Below the pieces are notes generated by a model. That model searched no databases. It worked only from the letters and a program-made list of their open reading frames with translations, and was not told the origin of the DNA. Made by a program: the position numbers and the translations under genes. This document shows positions 48,271 through 56,980 of a DNA stretch of 64,000 nucleotides, piece by piece (position 1 is the stretch's first letter; each line of letters starts with the position of its first letter). The stretch is from Phaeodactylibacter sp. (GTDB lineage: Bacteria; Bacteroidota; Bacteroidia; Chitinophagales; Saprospiraceae), in the NCBI RefSeq assembly GCF_022763345.1, contig NZ_JALEGS010000021.1:99083-163082 (forward strand), written 5' to 3'.

Positions 48271-50337
48271 TTAGTTGGGGAAGTGAATGGTAAAGATCGT
48301 GCCTCCACCGGAGCGGTCGTTTATTTCTATGGTTGCTTCAAGGCTTTGAGCCAGGCGGTCTACAATAGCCAGCCCAAGTCCGGTGCCCTGGTATTTCGAA
48401 CGTCCGTGCAAGCGGTAGAACATATCGAATACCCTGGGTTTGAACTCATTGGGAATGCCAATGCCATTGTCAATGACCAATAGCTGAGTGGTATTCACTT
48501 TTTGTTCCTGCCTGACGATGACGATTGGCGCGCTGCTTTCGTTGTATTTGAGCCCATTTTCCACCAGGTTTTTCAGTATGATATAAAAGTGGTGGGGAGT
48601 CCCCTTTAGGAAGGTTAGGTTTTCGCTGTAAAGCCTTGCGTTCTTCTCCTTCAGTTGGGGCTCCAGAGCTTCCTCAATTTGGGAAAAAACCTCATTGAGG
48701 TCAACGGGGATGAGTTGACTTTTTTCCTGTCCGCCCCGAACCTGTGCATAAGCCAGTACGTCCTGAATCAGGGTGTGCATTTGCTTGGCACTGCGTTTGA
48801 TATGGGCAAAAAAGTCTACTGCCTCCTGATTGCCCTCCCAAAGCTCTTTTTTACGTTCGAGCAGCATGGAAAAGCTGATGATATTCCGAAGCGGCTCTTT
48901 CATGTCATGGGAGGCAATATAGGTGAACCGTTCCAGCTCCTGATTGGATTGTTTTAGCTCTTTATTGGCCTTCCGGAGTTTTTCTGTCTGAAGGGCTACT
49001 TGTTCTTTAAGGCGAAGATTGAAACGGCGCTTCTGCCAGAGCAGGTACAGGCTGGTCGTCAGTAGAGTCAGGAGTACAAACAAAACGGATACTCCCCGTC
49101 GTTTTTGATAGAGTGCTCGCTGCTCAGCCTGTTCTTTTTCCAGTGCAAGGATCTCATTTTCCCGATTTTTTTGCTCGACCTCGTATTTTATCTCCAGCCG
49201 GGTCAGCTCCTGTTGCTTTTCTGTACTTGCCAGGCTGTCTTTATAAAAGAAGATAGAGTCCTGTGTTGCCAGTGCTTCCTGGAAGCGCCCGGTATTCCGA
49301 AAGTACTGCACCAGAAGCTCGTGGTAAGCTAACTTATCACCAAGGGATAGCGGGTAGTTCTTTGGGATTTGCTGAATGGCTTCCTGAGCTTTGTCAAATG
49401 CGCTTTCATCCAGATAGGAGGTAGCCATTCCCATTTGGCCGTAAAATATCCCAAATGGGTATCCTATTGCTTCAGAAAGCGCGATAACTTTCTGGAAGGC
49501 TCTCCGGCTAAGTTCCTGGCGCCCTGCTTCACGGTGGATCACGCCAATGTTAATCCATCCTTGAATTTCAAAAGTGGCATCCTTGTTTTTTTGGCTGATG
49601 GATATGGTCTTTTCGAAGAAGAACAATGCAGAGTCTAGTTGAGCACGGTCTCCCATAGCTAATTTACCCTTAGTGTAGAAGACCATCTGCAAAACTTTTG
49701 GGTCCTTAGAGGTCTGAGCTTCCTGAATGGCCTGATTCATATACTTTTCAGAAGCGGTCTCGTCCCCGCTGTGGTTATAGAGCAGTGCGATGTTTTTTAG
49801 CGTATAAATCCGCCCAAGCGTATCGATAGTAGTGTGGTCTAAGGACTGCTGAAAAAGCGTGAGTGCCCGCTTTGCATTACCGGCCTTCATATCAATCAAT
49901 GCAAGATTGTTGGAGGCATTGGCGATATTGACGCTGTCGCTTATCGAAAGCGCGAGATTCAGCGCTTGTTCGGTTTTTCGAATAGCCTCAGGCATGTTGC
50001 CGGCAGAAGCCGCGGCAGAGCCTTGTAGTGTCAAGGCACGTGCGATAACTGCGGTATCGGAGTGCGCTATCCCCTCTGCTTCTGCTAACTTCGCGTAGTA
50101 AACAGCAGAGTCTAGTTTGTAGGAATAATAGGCGTAGCTAATTTTATTAAGGAGGGGTCCCCGGTTGGCTGAATTGGTTCCCCCTTCTAGCTGCATTAAG
50201 AGGCTATCTAAAGGCGGGCCCGACTGGCCGGAAGCAGACAGCGCTGCGGTCAGTACGAATGCTCCCCAAAACAGGCGTTTACAATGCCTTGACAATATGA
50301 ATAGGTGCGACTTGAACAAAGGATGTATTTTGTGCAA
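48271..50337 (-). CDS. TPR-containing membrane sensor histidine kinase (copy B)
   Basis: A 688-residue paralogue of the preceding kinase with the same order of parts: signal peptide (about 20-38, AALSASGQ), periplasmic TPR-like repeats, a membrane helix (about 420-440), coiled coil, HisKA with His477 in YIASHDMKEPLRN, and an intact ATPase domain (NLVENGLKYNE, DNGIGIP, GTGLGLAIVDR). The two differ most in the periplasmic half, suggesting different ligands. The start is again non-ATG (TTG at 50337 or the conserved TTG at 50295). Divergent from hemF with 37 bp between predicted starts. Confidence 0.9.
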   Translation of the reverse strand: MHKIHPLFKSHLFILSRHCKRLFWGAFVLTAALSASGQSGPPLDSLLMQLEGGTNSANRGPLLNKISYAYYSYKLDSAVYYAKLAEAEGIAHSDTAVIARALTLQGSAAASAGNMPEAIRKTEQALNLALSISDSVNIANASNNLALIDMKAGNAKRALTLFQQSLDHTTIDTLGRIYTLKNIALLYNHSGDETASEKYMNQAIQEAQTSKDPKVLQMVFYTKGKLAMGDRAQLDSALFFFEKTISISQKNKDATFEIQGWINIGVIHREAGRQELSRRAFQKVIALSEAIGYPFGIFYGQMGMATSYLDESAFDKAQEAIQQIPKNYPLSLGDKLAYHELLVQYFRNTGRFQEALATQDSIFFYKDSLASTEKQQELTRLEIKYEVEQKNRENEILALEKEQAEQRALYQKRRGVSVLFVLLTLLTTSLYLLWQKRRFNLRLKEQVALQTEKLRKANKELKQSNQELERFTYIASHDMKEPLRNIISFSMLLERKKELWEGNQEAVDFFAHIKRSAKQMHTLIQDVLAYAQVRGGQEKSQLIPVDLNEVFSQIEEALEPQLKEKNARLYSENLTFLKGTPHHFYIILKNLVENGLKYNESSAPIVIVRQEQKVNTTQLLVIDNGIGIPNEFKPRVFDMFYRLHGRSKYQGTGLGLAIVDRLAQSLEATIEINDRSGGGTIFTIHFPN

Positions 50338-50374
50338 CTGTTAAGTCCTGAACACCAAAATACGAAAATCAATT

Positions 50375-51283
50375 ATGGTTATTGATAAAAAGGAAATCAT
50401 TTCATACTTCAAAACGCTGCAGGATAGTATCTGTCAACAGCTGGAGGCGGCAGACGGCGGGGGCAAGTTTCAGGAAGATGCCTGGGAACGCCCCGGTGGT
50501 GGCGGCGGACGCACCCGTATCCTTCAGGGAAACCGCATCGCAAAGGGGGGCGTCAACTTCTCTGCAGTACACGGGGAGATGCCGGAGCGAATTACCCGTG
50601 CATTGGGAGTTGAGCCTGGCCGCTTTCTGGCTACCGGCGTAAGTATCGTACAGCACCCGGTCAGTCCAATGGTGCCCATCATCCACATGAACGTTCGTTA
50701 CTTTGAAATGGAAAACGGGCTGTATTGGTTTGGAGGAGGCATTGACCTGACGCCGCACTACATTGACAAAACAGATGCGCGGTATTTCCACGAACAGCTA
50801 AAGACCGTTTGCGACCGGCACCATCCGGAATTTTATACCCGGTTCAAAAAGTGGGCGGATGATTATTTTTATTTGAAGCACCGTAAAGAAACGCGGGGCG
50901 TGGGGGGCATTTTCTTTGATCGCCTGAATGAGGATAACGAAGGGCTTTCAAAAGAGGCTGTTTTTGCCTTTGTGAAAGAGGTGGGGGAGCTTTTTGCTCC
51001 TGCCTACAGTGAGTTGATCGCGCGAAATCAGGACAAGTCCTACGGAGAACGGGAGCTGAGCTGGCAGGCCCTGCGCCGGGGCCGTTACGTGGAGTTCAAC
51101 CTGGTCTGGGACAAAGGCACCAAATTTGGTCTCGATACGGATGGGCGTACCGAGTCCATTCTCATGAGCCTGCCTCCGGTTGCCCATTGGGTATACAGCC
51201 ACCAACCGTCACCGGGAAGCCCGGAACAACAAACGCTGGACTTGCTAAAGAAGAATATCGACTGGCTGTCAGTTGCAGATTAG
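50375..51283 (+). CDS. hemF: oxygen-dependent coproporphyrinogen III oxidase
   Basis: A 302-residue enzyme that decarboxylates coproporphyrinogen III to protoporphyrinogen IX with oxygen in heme synthesis. Family signatures are GGGGRTRILQGN, FSAVHGEMPERI, THMNVRYFE-like IIHMNVRYFEMENG, WFGGGIDLTPHY (about 117-129) and RGVGGIFFDRLNE. Length is standard and it is cytoplasmic. The presence of the aerobic enzyme indicates growth with oxygen. Its stop overlaps the end of the converging lipoprotein gene by 15 bp. Confidence 0.96.
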   Translation: MVIDKKEIISYFKTLQDSICQQLEAADGGGKFQEDAWERPGGGGGRTRILQGNRIAKGGVNFSAVHGEMPERITRALGVEPGRFLATGVSIVQHPVSPMVPIIHMNVRYFEMENGLYWFGGGIDLTPHYIDKTDARYFHEQLKTVCDRHHPEFYTRFKKWADDYFYLKHRKETRGVGGIFFDRLNEDNEGLSKEAVFAFVKEVGELFAPAYSELIARNQDKSYGERELSWQALRRGRYVEFNLVWDKGTKFGLDTDGRTESILMSLPPVAHWVYSHQPSPGSPEQQTLDLLKKNIDWLSVAD

Positions 51284-51772
51284 TGTGACCATCTCCGTCT
51301 GTACGACATTGCTTAGGTTGCCTGCCCGGTCCTGAATTTGGACCTGGTAAGAGAAGGTATCTGAGGGTACTCCCGGGATCGGGCCAGAGCATCCCTGCTC
51401 ACCTTCCACAAGGCAGCACAGCTGTGACACCTGATTCGGGAAGCGCAGAATAATTTCACCGGAAATGCCGTTACCTACGCCTTCTTCCGGAATAACCGGC
51501 AATTTTCGGATTTCCGGGAAGTCGGGCGTCCGGCTATCTGTTATGAAAATATCAATGGCAGAGTCATCATTGCCCAGGTCGCCATCGCCATCCGTAAAGC
51601 CCAGACGGAGGACCAGGGTGTCAAAGGGAGCATTGGCTCCTCCCTGGGGAAAGGTAAGTTTGTTAAAACCGATGTACTCAAGTTCAGGCTCTACGGGGTA
51701 GTCCGGTGGTTGGACACAGCTGAATGCAGCGAAACCTAAAGCTAGAAGCAGTACCAGGGAATTCGTTCTCAT
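51269..51772 (-). CDS. putative lipoprotein with Ig-like domain (copy 1 of tandem pair)
   Basis: From ATG 51772 the protein has 167 residues with a signal ending GFAAFSCVQPPDYP (lipidated Cys). The mature domain has YIGFNKLTFPQGG, FTDGDGDLGNDDSAIDIFI, an acidic loop that could bind calcium, and a C-terminal YQVQIQDRAGNLSNVV, typical of Ig-like folds. Function unknown. It is closely similar to the next gene throughout. A longer start at 51799 adds only nine residues and would spoil the signal. Its 3' end overlaps hemF by 15 bp. Confidence 0.75.
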   Translation of the reverse strand: MRTNSLVLLLALGFAAFSCVQPPDYPVEPELEYIGFNKLTFPQGGANAPFDTLVLRLGFTDGDGDLGNDDSAIDIFITDSRTPDFPEIRKLPVIPEEGVGNGISGEIILRFPNQVSQLCCLVEGEQGCSGPIPGVPSDTFSYQVQIQDRAGNLSNVVQTEMVTLICN

Positions 51773-51974
51773 TTGAAAAATTTTTCTGTTGAAACGCATT
51801 TGGGTTTTGAAAGCTGGGCATATGTCAAAAGTTGGAAACCATATCCGAGCCCAATGCCCATAAGATTAAGCTTTGCGCCAAATAATAACCAAACAAAACA
51901 ATTAAAGAGGAGTTGGGTGAAACTTGGCTCAATGTCAAAATTGAATTGGCTTTTTGAACAGTGTCTGTCAATCA

Positions 51975-52475
51975 CTACTCGCATAGGATAGTAACGGTTT
52001 CAGTACGTACGGCATTGCTTAAATTCCCTGCCCGGTCCCGAATTTGTATCTGGTAAGAGAAAGTCTCTGAAGGTACACCTTCGATCGGTCCGGCGCATGC
52101 TTCCTCCCCCTCAAGGCAGCAAATTTGGTCTATCTTGTTTGGAAAGCGCAAAATAATTTCACCGGAGATACCATTGCCCACGCCTTCTTCAGGGATAACT
52201 GGCAGTTTGCGGATTTCCTGGAAGCGGGGCGTCCGGCTATCCGTTATGAAAATATCAATAGCGGAGTCATCATTGCCCAAGTCGCCATCGCCATCGGTAA
52301 AGCCCAAACGGAGGAACAGGGTGTCGTTGGGGGCATTAGGTCCGCCCTGTAGTATAGTAAGTTTGTTAAAACCAATATATTCAATTTTGGGTTCTATGGG
52401 GTAGTCTTTTGGTTTTACGCAGCTGATCAGCGCCAGGCTAAGACCAAGAATCATTACCAGGGATGTCGTTTTCAT
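51975..52475 (-). CDS. putative lipoprotein with Ig-like domain (copy 2 of tandem pair)
   Basis: A 166-residue paralogue of the previous protein: signal LALISCVKPKDYP, then YIGFNKLTILQGG, FTDGDGDLGNDDSAIDIFI, a double cysteine ICCLEGEEAC, and YQIQIRDRAGNLSNAV. About three quarters of residues are identical by eye between the copies. Its first 13 bases overlap, on the opposite strand, the predicted start of the LuxE-like gene. Function unknown; presumably surface or periplasmic lipoprotein. Confidence 0.75.
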   Translation of the reverse strand: MKTTSLVMILGLSLALISCVKPKDYPIEPKIEYIGFNKLTILQGGPNAPNDTLFLRLGFTDGDGDLGNDDSAIDIFITDSRTPRFQEIRKLPVIPEEGVGNGISGEIILRFPNKIDQICCLEGEEACAGPIEGVPSETFSYQIQIRDRAGNLSNAVRTETVTILCE

Positions 52476-53500
52476 CGGAAAAATTTCAACTGTTGAATTA
52501 TAAAATAGAACATGCAGCGCTTAAAGAGCGCATCGGGCAGGTTACTGCCTCTGACTTTGAACCCTTAGCACTGGAGGTGTTCAGGTTTCAGGCGGCGTGT
52601 AATCCACTCTACCAGCGCTACCTGGAGCTGCTTGGGCAACCGCCGGGAATAGTTCAACGCCTTTCTGATATCCCCTTCCTGCCGATTTCGCTGTTTAAAA
52701 GTTACAACATTCAAACTGGTGATTGGCAACCGGATGCGATTTTCAGCAGCAGCGGCACCACCGGAGCTATTTCCAGCAAACACCTGCTGCGCAGCAAGGC
52801 TTTCTACCAGCAAAGTGCCCGCCGTGGTTTTGAAACCTTCTACGGCAGCCTCAAAGATTACTGTGTGCTGGCATTGCTACCCTCCTATCTGGAACGCAGT
52901 GGCTCCTCCCTGGTTTTTATGGTGGAAGATTTTATTCGCCAATCCGGGCATCCAAACAGTGGATTCTTTCTGTATAACACCGATGAGCTGCTAAGGATTT
53001 TGCAAAAGTGCCAAAAAAGCCAGCAGCCGACCTTACTAATTGGCGTAAGCTTCGCCTTGCTCGACCTGGCAGAAGCCCACCCCACGGATTTATCCGGCAT
53101 CACCATCATGGAAACCGGGGGCATGAAAGGCCGCCGCCGGGAGCTCACCCGGGAGGAACTGCATGCTCAGCTCAGGCAGGCTTTTCAGGTGGAGAAAGTT
53201 CATTCCGAATACGGCATGACAGAGCTCCTGTCTCAGGCCTACTCCACCGGCAAGGGGCTTTTTCGGGCTGCCCCAACGATGCAGGTGCGCACCCGTGAAA
53301 TCACTGACCCCTTTGCGCAGCCTTCCCCTGGCAGGACCGGAGCCCTGAATATCATCGACCTGGCCAATTTGGATACCATTAGCTTCATCGCCACTGATGA
53401 TCTCGGCCGTGTTTACGACGATGGCAGCTTTGAAGTCCTCGGCCGCCTTGATGCCAGCGATGTGCGGGGCTGCAACTTAATGATTGTAGATTTGGGGTGA
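52463..53500 (+). CDS. LuxE/PaaK-like acyl-activating (acyl-protein synthetase) enzyme
   Basis: A 345-residue member of the ANL superfamily in the short LuxE-like form. The AMP/phosphate loop FSSSGTTGAISSKH (about 94-107), METGGMKGRRRE (about 213-224), and EYGMTELLSQAY (about 251-262) match the family, as does DLGRVYDDGSFEVLGR near the end. LuxE proteins activate a fatty acid with ATP and hold it as a thioester; here no luxCD or acyl carrier gene is adjacent, so the acyl substrate is unknown. It may act in surface-polymer or lipid assembly. The ATG at 52463 is the only ATG start. Confidence 0.82.
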   Translation: MSFSSEKFQLLNYKIEHAALKERIGQVTASDFEPLALEVFRFQAACNPLYQRYLELLGQPPGIVQRLSDIPFLPISLFKSYNIQTGDWQPDAIFSSSGTTGAISSKHLLRSKAFYQQSARRGFETFYGSLKDYCVLALLPSYLERSGSSLVFMVEDFIRQSGHPNSGFFLYNTDELLRILQKCQKSQQPTLLIGVSFALLDLAEAHPTDLSGITIMETGGMKGRRRELTREELHAQLRQAFQVEKVHSEYGMTELLSQAYSTGKGLFRAAPTMQVRTREITDPFAQPSPGRTGALNIIDLANLDTISFIATDDLGRVYDDGSFEVLGRLDASDVRGCNLMIVDLG

Positions 53501-53529
53501 CTCAAGTCATTCCAAGTTGTTGACCATTA

Positions 53530-55185
53530 CTATTGACGAAGCAGCTTCTTATGGATCAACTGCCCTTCTGCTTTTACCCTCAGTAAATACATGCCTTTCG
53601 GCAAATGAGAGAGGTCGATTTGTTGCTGATAATGGTCTTCAAATACGACCTTCCCCTGTAAATCCAGTACATATATCCGCTCAATTGGAACCTCAGTTTC
53701 AATCGTTAACGGTCCCTTAGTAGGGTTGGGATAAATCGTTAGCTTTTTAGGCTGTGATAAGGATGCTTCAACCTCAGTCAGGATCAGGTTGCAAGGCTGA
53801 AAACCAATACCATTAGGGTCATAGCAATTCAGGAAGAAGCCCTGAATGCTGTCCATGCGTATTTGCAAACCTTCTACCTGCGTAAGATGATCAGCCTGAT
53901 TGTCTGAGTAGACAAAGGAAGTATGGAATGTCCTGATATCGCCTGGCAGGTAATTATTAATGGGAGCATAGTTGAGGAGCGCCCGCCGGTCTCCCGGTGT
54001 ATTCTCTGCGGAATATTCAGTCCAGGTGTTTTCTGAGGCAGGAAGACCCGGGAAAGCAAATTCCACGACTTGTTGGCTAGTGTAGCCCAGGCCGCCTTCG
54101 GTCAGAGGCTGCCCATCCCGCCATCTTCCGGTCATAAAGTTGAAATATTCTTGTGGAGTTGCCGGATCAAGGGTAGCCGGTGGATAGTTTCCGTTGCTAT
54201 TGAAATAGGGCATAAAGCTCGAAATAGGCACGGGCAGGGCAGGGGCTTGGCCAGGGCCTGCCAGAATATTGACTCCAAAAGCAGGTGGATTTTGTCCAAA
54301 GCCGGTGAACAAATCATCCGTTTCATCTTCATTGTCGGCGTTGTAAATAAAGACGGCTTCTTGCTCAGGAAAGCTCCCCAGATAATCATCATTTGGGTTG
54401 CCAAGGTCCATATCTGCCCAAAAGCTCCAATAGGAGGTGGCGTCGGGCATATCCATTGTTTTTAGCACCTTGTGTTTAAGGAAAAGGGTGTTGTTCAGCG
54501 CATTGTTTTCCTCGCACTGGAAGTAAAAAAGGTTGGCCTGGACCTGGTAGGTGGTTTCGGAATCTGAATTTTCCAGTTCGTACAGGCACCAGTTCATCTG
54601 TGTTGGAATGATATTCAGACCCTCAAAATCTTCACAACTTTCTTCTGATAACACCGGGAAATCACCGGCATCAGGATTATAGATGCCGTTTTCATCGGCA
54701 TCACGGAAAGGGGCAAGCATCGCTGCTGGCACATCGGGCAGGGTTAGCCCATCGTGATAATCAGAAAAGAAAGGATTGCCAAAAGCAGGCCAACCGTATA
54801 TAGCATCCTGAGGGGCATCAATTTGTCCGTTGTCCTCGTAGTCTGCCCTGTGCCCGGCAATAGCTTGCCCGCTTACCTGAAAGACCTTGGGAAGCAGGCT
54901 GCTCGGAGCTACGGGGCCGTTGCCATAAGTTCTTGCGTGAAGTGAAAGGTTGCCCTCTGTACCCTGACTGGCTAGCCATAAATTTGCTGCAAGTACAAGG
55001 GGTTTATCGGATTGGTCAGACTCATCAAAGTAAGTGAGGAGTGGCCCGTCATTGATAATATCATTGGCCAGCCCCCGGGAGGAGAATCGGGCACGCAACT
55101 GACCATTTTGCACCATTACACTTTGTTGTGCGGTAAGAGTAAAGACCATGCTGAACAGGAGTAGGCAAGTAAGTCTGGTTTTCAT
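53530..55185 (-). CDS. secreted T9SS-targeted protein, unknown function
   Basis: From ATG 55185 the protein has 551 residues with a signal peptide (MKTRLTCLLLFSMVFTLTAQ). The C-terminal 75 residues are a type-A Por sorting domain: LTIYPNPTKGPLTIE, then YVLDLQGKVVFED and LPKGMYLLRVKAEG. The central part is rich in aromatic and acidic residues (YWSFWADMDLGNPNDDYLGS) and lacks catalytic motifs known to me. It is probably exported by type IX secretion and surface-exposed. The upstream alternative start at 55221 would mask the signal peptide. Confidence 0.83.
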   Translation of the reverse strand: MKTRLTCLLLFSMVFTLTAQQSVMVQNGQLRARFSSRGLANDIINDGPLLTYFDESDQSDKPLVLAANLWLASQGTEGNLSLHARTYGNGPVAPSSLLPKVFQVSGQAIAGHRADYEDNGQIDAPQDAIYGWPAFGNPFFSDYHDGLTLPDVPAAMLAPFRDADENGIYNPDAGDFPVLSEESCEDFEGLNIIPTQMNWCLYELENSDSETTYQVQANLFYFQCEENNALNNTLFLKHKVLKTMDMPDATSYWSFWADMDLGNPNDDYLGSFPEQEAVFIYNADNEDETDDLFTGFGQNPPAFGVNILAGPGQAPALPVPISSFMPYFNSNGNYPPATLDPATPQEYFNFMTGRWRDGQPLTEGGLGYTSQQVVEFAFPGLPASENTWTEYSAENTPGDRRALLNYAPINNYLPGDIRTFHTSFVYSDNQADHLTQVEGLQIRMDSIQGFFLNCYDPNGIGFQPCNLILTEVEASLSQPKKLTIYPNPTKGPLTIETEVPIERIYVLDLQGKVVFEDHYQQQIDLSHLPKGMYLLRVKAEGQLIHKKLLRQ

Positions 55186-55371
55186 AGAAACTGGATTTAG
55201 AAGGAGTGAAAGATTTCCCAAGCTATCTTAATTTAGGTATGAAGAGAAACCGCATTCCCTTATATGTCAGGTTCCTAAAACGAAAGATTTACAATGGGAG
55301 CATCAAGTATCCGGTTAATTGCCGGTCAATAGGAGAATTCATTATCTTGCCTCTTCACAAAAAGTCAATTG

Positions 55372-56433
55372 ATGCAACAACACTGGATGATCTACGGTGC
55401 GAATGGCTATACCGGTGAGCTGATCGCACGCCATGCCAAAGACCGAGGCTTAACTCCAATTCTGGCAGGCCGGACAGCGTCAAAAGTGCAACCCCTGGCG
55501 GAAGAACTTGGGCTGGAATACCGGATTTTTCCGCTGGATGATGCCGAAAATATAGCGAAACAGCTGGAAGGCTGCGATTTGGTCCTGCACGCTGCCGGCC
55601 CCTTTATCCATACCGCACGCCCTATGATGGAAGCCTGCCTGCGCAGCCGCACCCATTACCTGGATATTACCGGAGAAATCCCGGTGTTTGAAACGGGCGC
55701 AGCTCTGGGGGAAAAGGCAGCAAGAGCGGAAATCATGATGATGCCAGGCACCGGCTTCGACGTGGTACCTACCGATTGCATGGCGGTTTTCCTCAAAGAA
55801 CAGCTCCCGGATGCCACCCACCTGCAATTGGCGTTTGCTTCTCAGGGCACCCGCTTTTCCCGGGGTACTGCCCTGACGATGACGGAAATCCTGGGAGAAA
55901 GCAGCGCCGTTCGCCAGAATGGCAAAATCACAAAAGTCCCCCTCGGTCACAAGTCGATGACGGTGGAATTTGCCGATGACTTTAAGCGTTTGGTCATGAC
56001 CATTCCCTGGGGTGATGTTTCCACGGCTTACTATTCCTCCGGCATTCCGAATATTGAAACCTACACTGCGGTGCACCCTAAAACGTACCGGTATGTGAAA
56101 TTACAGAAGTACTTCGGCTGGTTCCTGCGCCTGCCATTTGTAAAAGCACGTGCCCGTAAGCGGGTGCTAAGCGGTCCCGCCGGACCCTCTGCCGAACAGC
56201 GCAAAAACGGCCGCAGCCTGGTTTGGGGCCGGGTAACGAATGCCAAAGGTGATACCCGGACCGCACGCTCTATCATGCCGGAAGGGTACACCCTCACCGC
56301 CCTGACCAGTATTATGATCGTTGAGCGGATACTCAAAGGGCAAGCCAAGCCCGGATTCCAAACCCCGGCGAAAGCCTACGGTGCCGACTTGCTGTTGGAA
56401 GTAGAAGGTGCCGTCCGGGAATTAATCAGTTGA
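55372..56433 (+). CDS. saccharopine dehydrogenase-like NAD(P)-dependent reductase (trans-acting enoyl reductase type)
   Basis: A 353-residue protein. The N-terminal Rossmann motif is MIYGANGYTGELIARHA, followed by LAGRTASKVQPLAEELG, VLHAAGPFIHTARPMMEACL and HYLDITGEIPVFE. These define the saccharopine-dehydrogenase-like family whose mycobacterial member Rv2953 is a trans-acting enoyl reductase; many others have unknown substrates. Start ATG 55372 follows a TATCTTGC box at 55343. The next gene starts 2 bp after its stop, so they form an operon. Confidence 0.86.
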   Translation: MQQHWMIYGANGYTGELIARHAKDRGLTPILAGRTASKVQPLAEELGLEYRIFPLDDAENIAKQLEGCDLVLHAAGPFIHTARPMMEACLRSRTHYLDITGEIPVFETGAALGEKAARAEIMMMPGTGFDVVPTDCMAVFLKEQLPDATHLQLAFASQGTRFSRGTALTMTEILGESSAVRQNGKITKVPLGHKSMTVEFADDFKRLVMTIPWGDVSTAYYSSGIPNIETYTAVHPKTYRYVKLQKYFGWFLRLPFVKARARKRVLSGPAGPSAEQRKNGRSLVWGRVTNAKGDTRTARSIMPEGYTLTALTSIMIVERILKGQAKPGFQTPAKAYGADLLLEVEGAVRELIS

Positions 56434-56435
56434 CC

Positions 56436-56966
56436 ATGCGGAAAATAAAACTGTTCATCGCACTCAGCCTCGATGGCTACATCGCCGGCCCTGGCGATGA
56501 CCTGAGCTTTCTGTCCCGCTTCGAAGGGGAGGACTTCGGGCATGCCGAATTTTCTGAGTCGGTTGATACCTACCTCGTTGGACGTCGGACGTATGACGTA
56601 GTCATGAAACTAGCAGGGAACTTTCCTGCAGCCGAGCAATACCCGCATTGCTACGTCGTGACCCGGCAGGATATTCCGGACCAGCCCGGCATCATTTTCC
56701 ACAAAGGAGAGGTTGTGGAACTGGCCCGGGAGCTCAAAGCCAAGCCTGGCAAGGACATTTACTGCGACGGCGGTGCTCAAATCATCAAAGCCCTGATGAA
56801 AGAACACTTGGTGGATGAGTTCACCCTGTTCCTGATGCCCATTTTTCTGGGGGAGGGGATTCCCCTGTTCCCAGGTGGCATTCCGGAGACGATGGTGGAA
56901 CTCCTCGATTCAAAGTCCTACAGTAATGGAGCAGTCCGGCTGCGGTACCGGCTTAAAGCTGACTGA
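56436..56966 (+). CDS. dihydrofolate reductase-like (RibD C-terminal type) reductase
   Basis: A 176-residue protein of the DHFR/RibD-C superfamily. KLFIALSLDGYIAGPGDD opens the fold, followed by YLVGRRTYDVVM (about 46-57), YVVTRQ, and IYCDGGAQIIKALM (about 107-120), the NADPH-binding strand-helix. It is unlikely to be the housekeeping folate enzyme, as the pattern is closer to the YwjB/YyaP group of uncertain substrate. It starts 2 bp after the preceding reductase gene, so the pair may act together. Confidence 0.85.
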   Translation: MRKIKLFIALSLDGYIAGPGDDLSFLSRFEGEDFGHAEFSESVDTYLVGRRTYDVVMKLAGNFPAAEQYPHCYVVTRQDIPDQPGIIFHKGEVVELARELKAKPGKDIYCDGGAQIIKALMKEHLVDEFTLFLMPIFLGEGIPLFPGGIPETMVELLDSKSYSNGAVRLRYRLKAD

Positions 56967-56980
56967 CAGGCGTGGAAACA

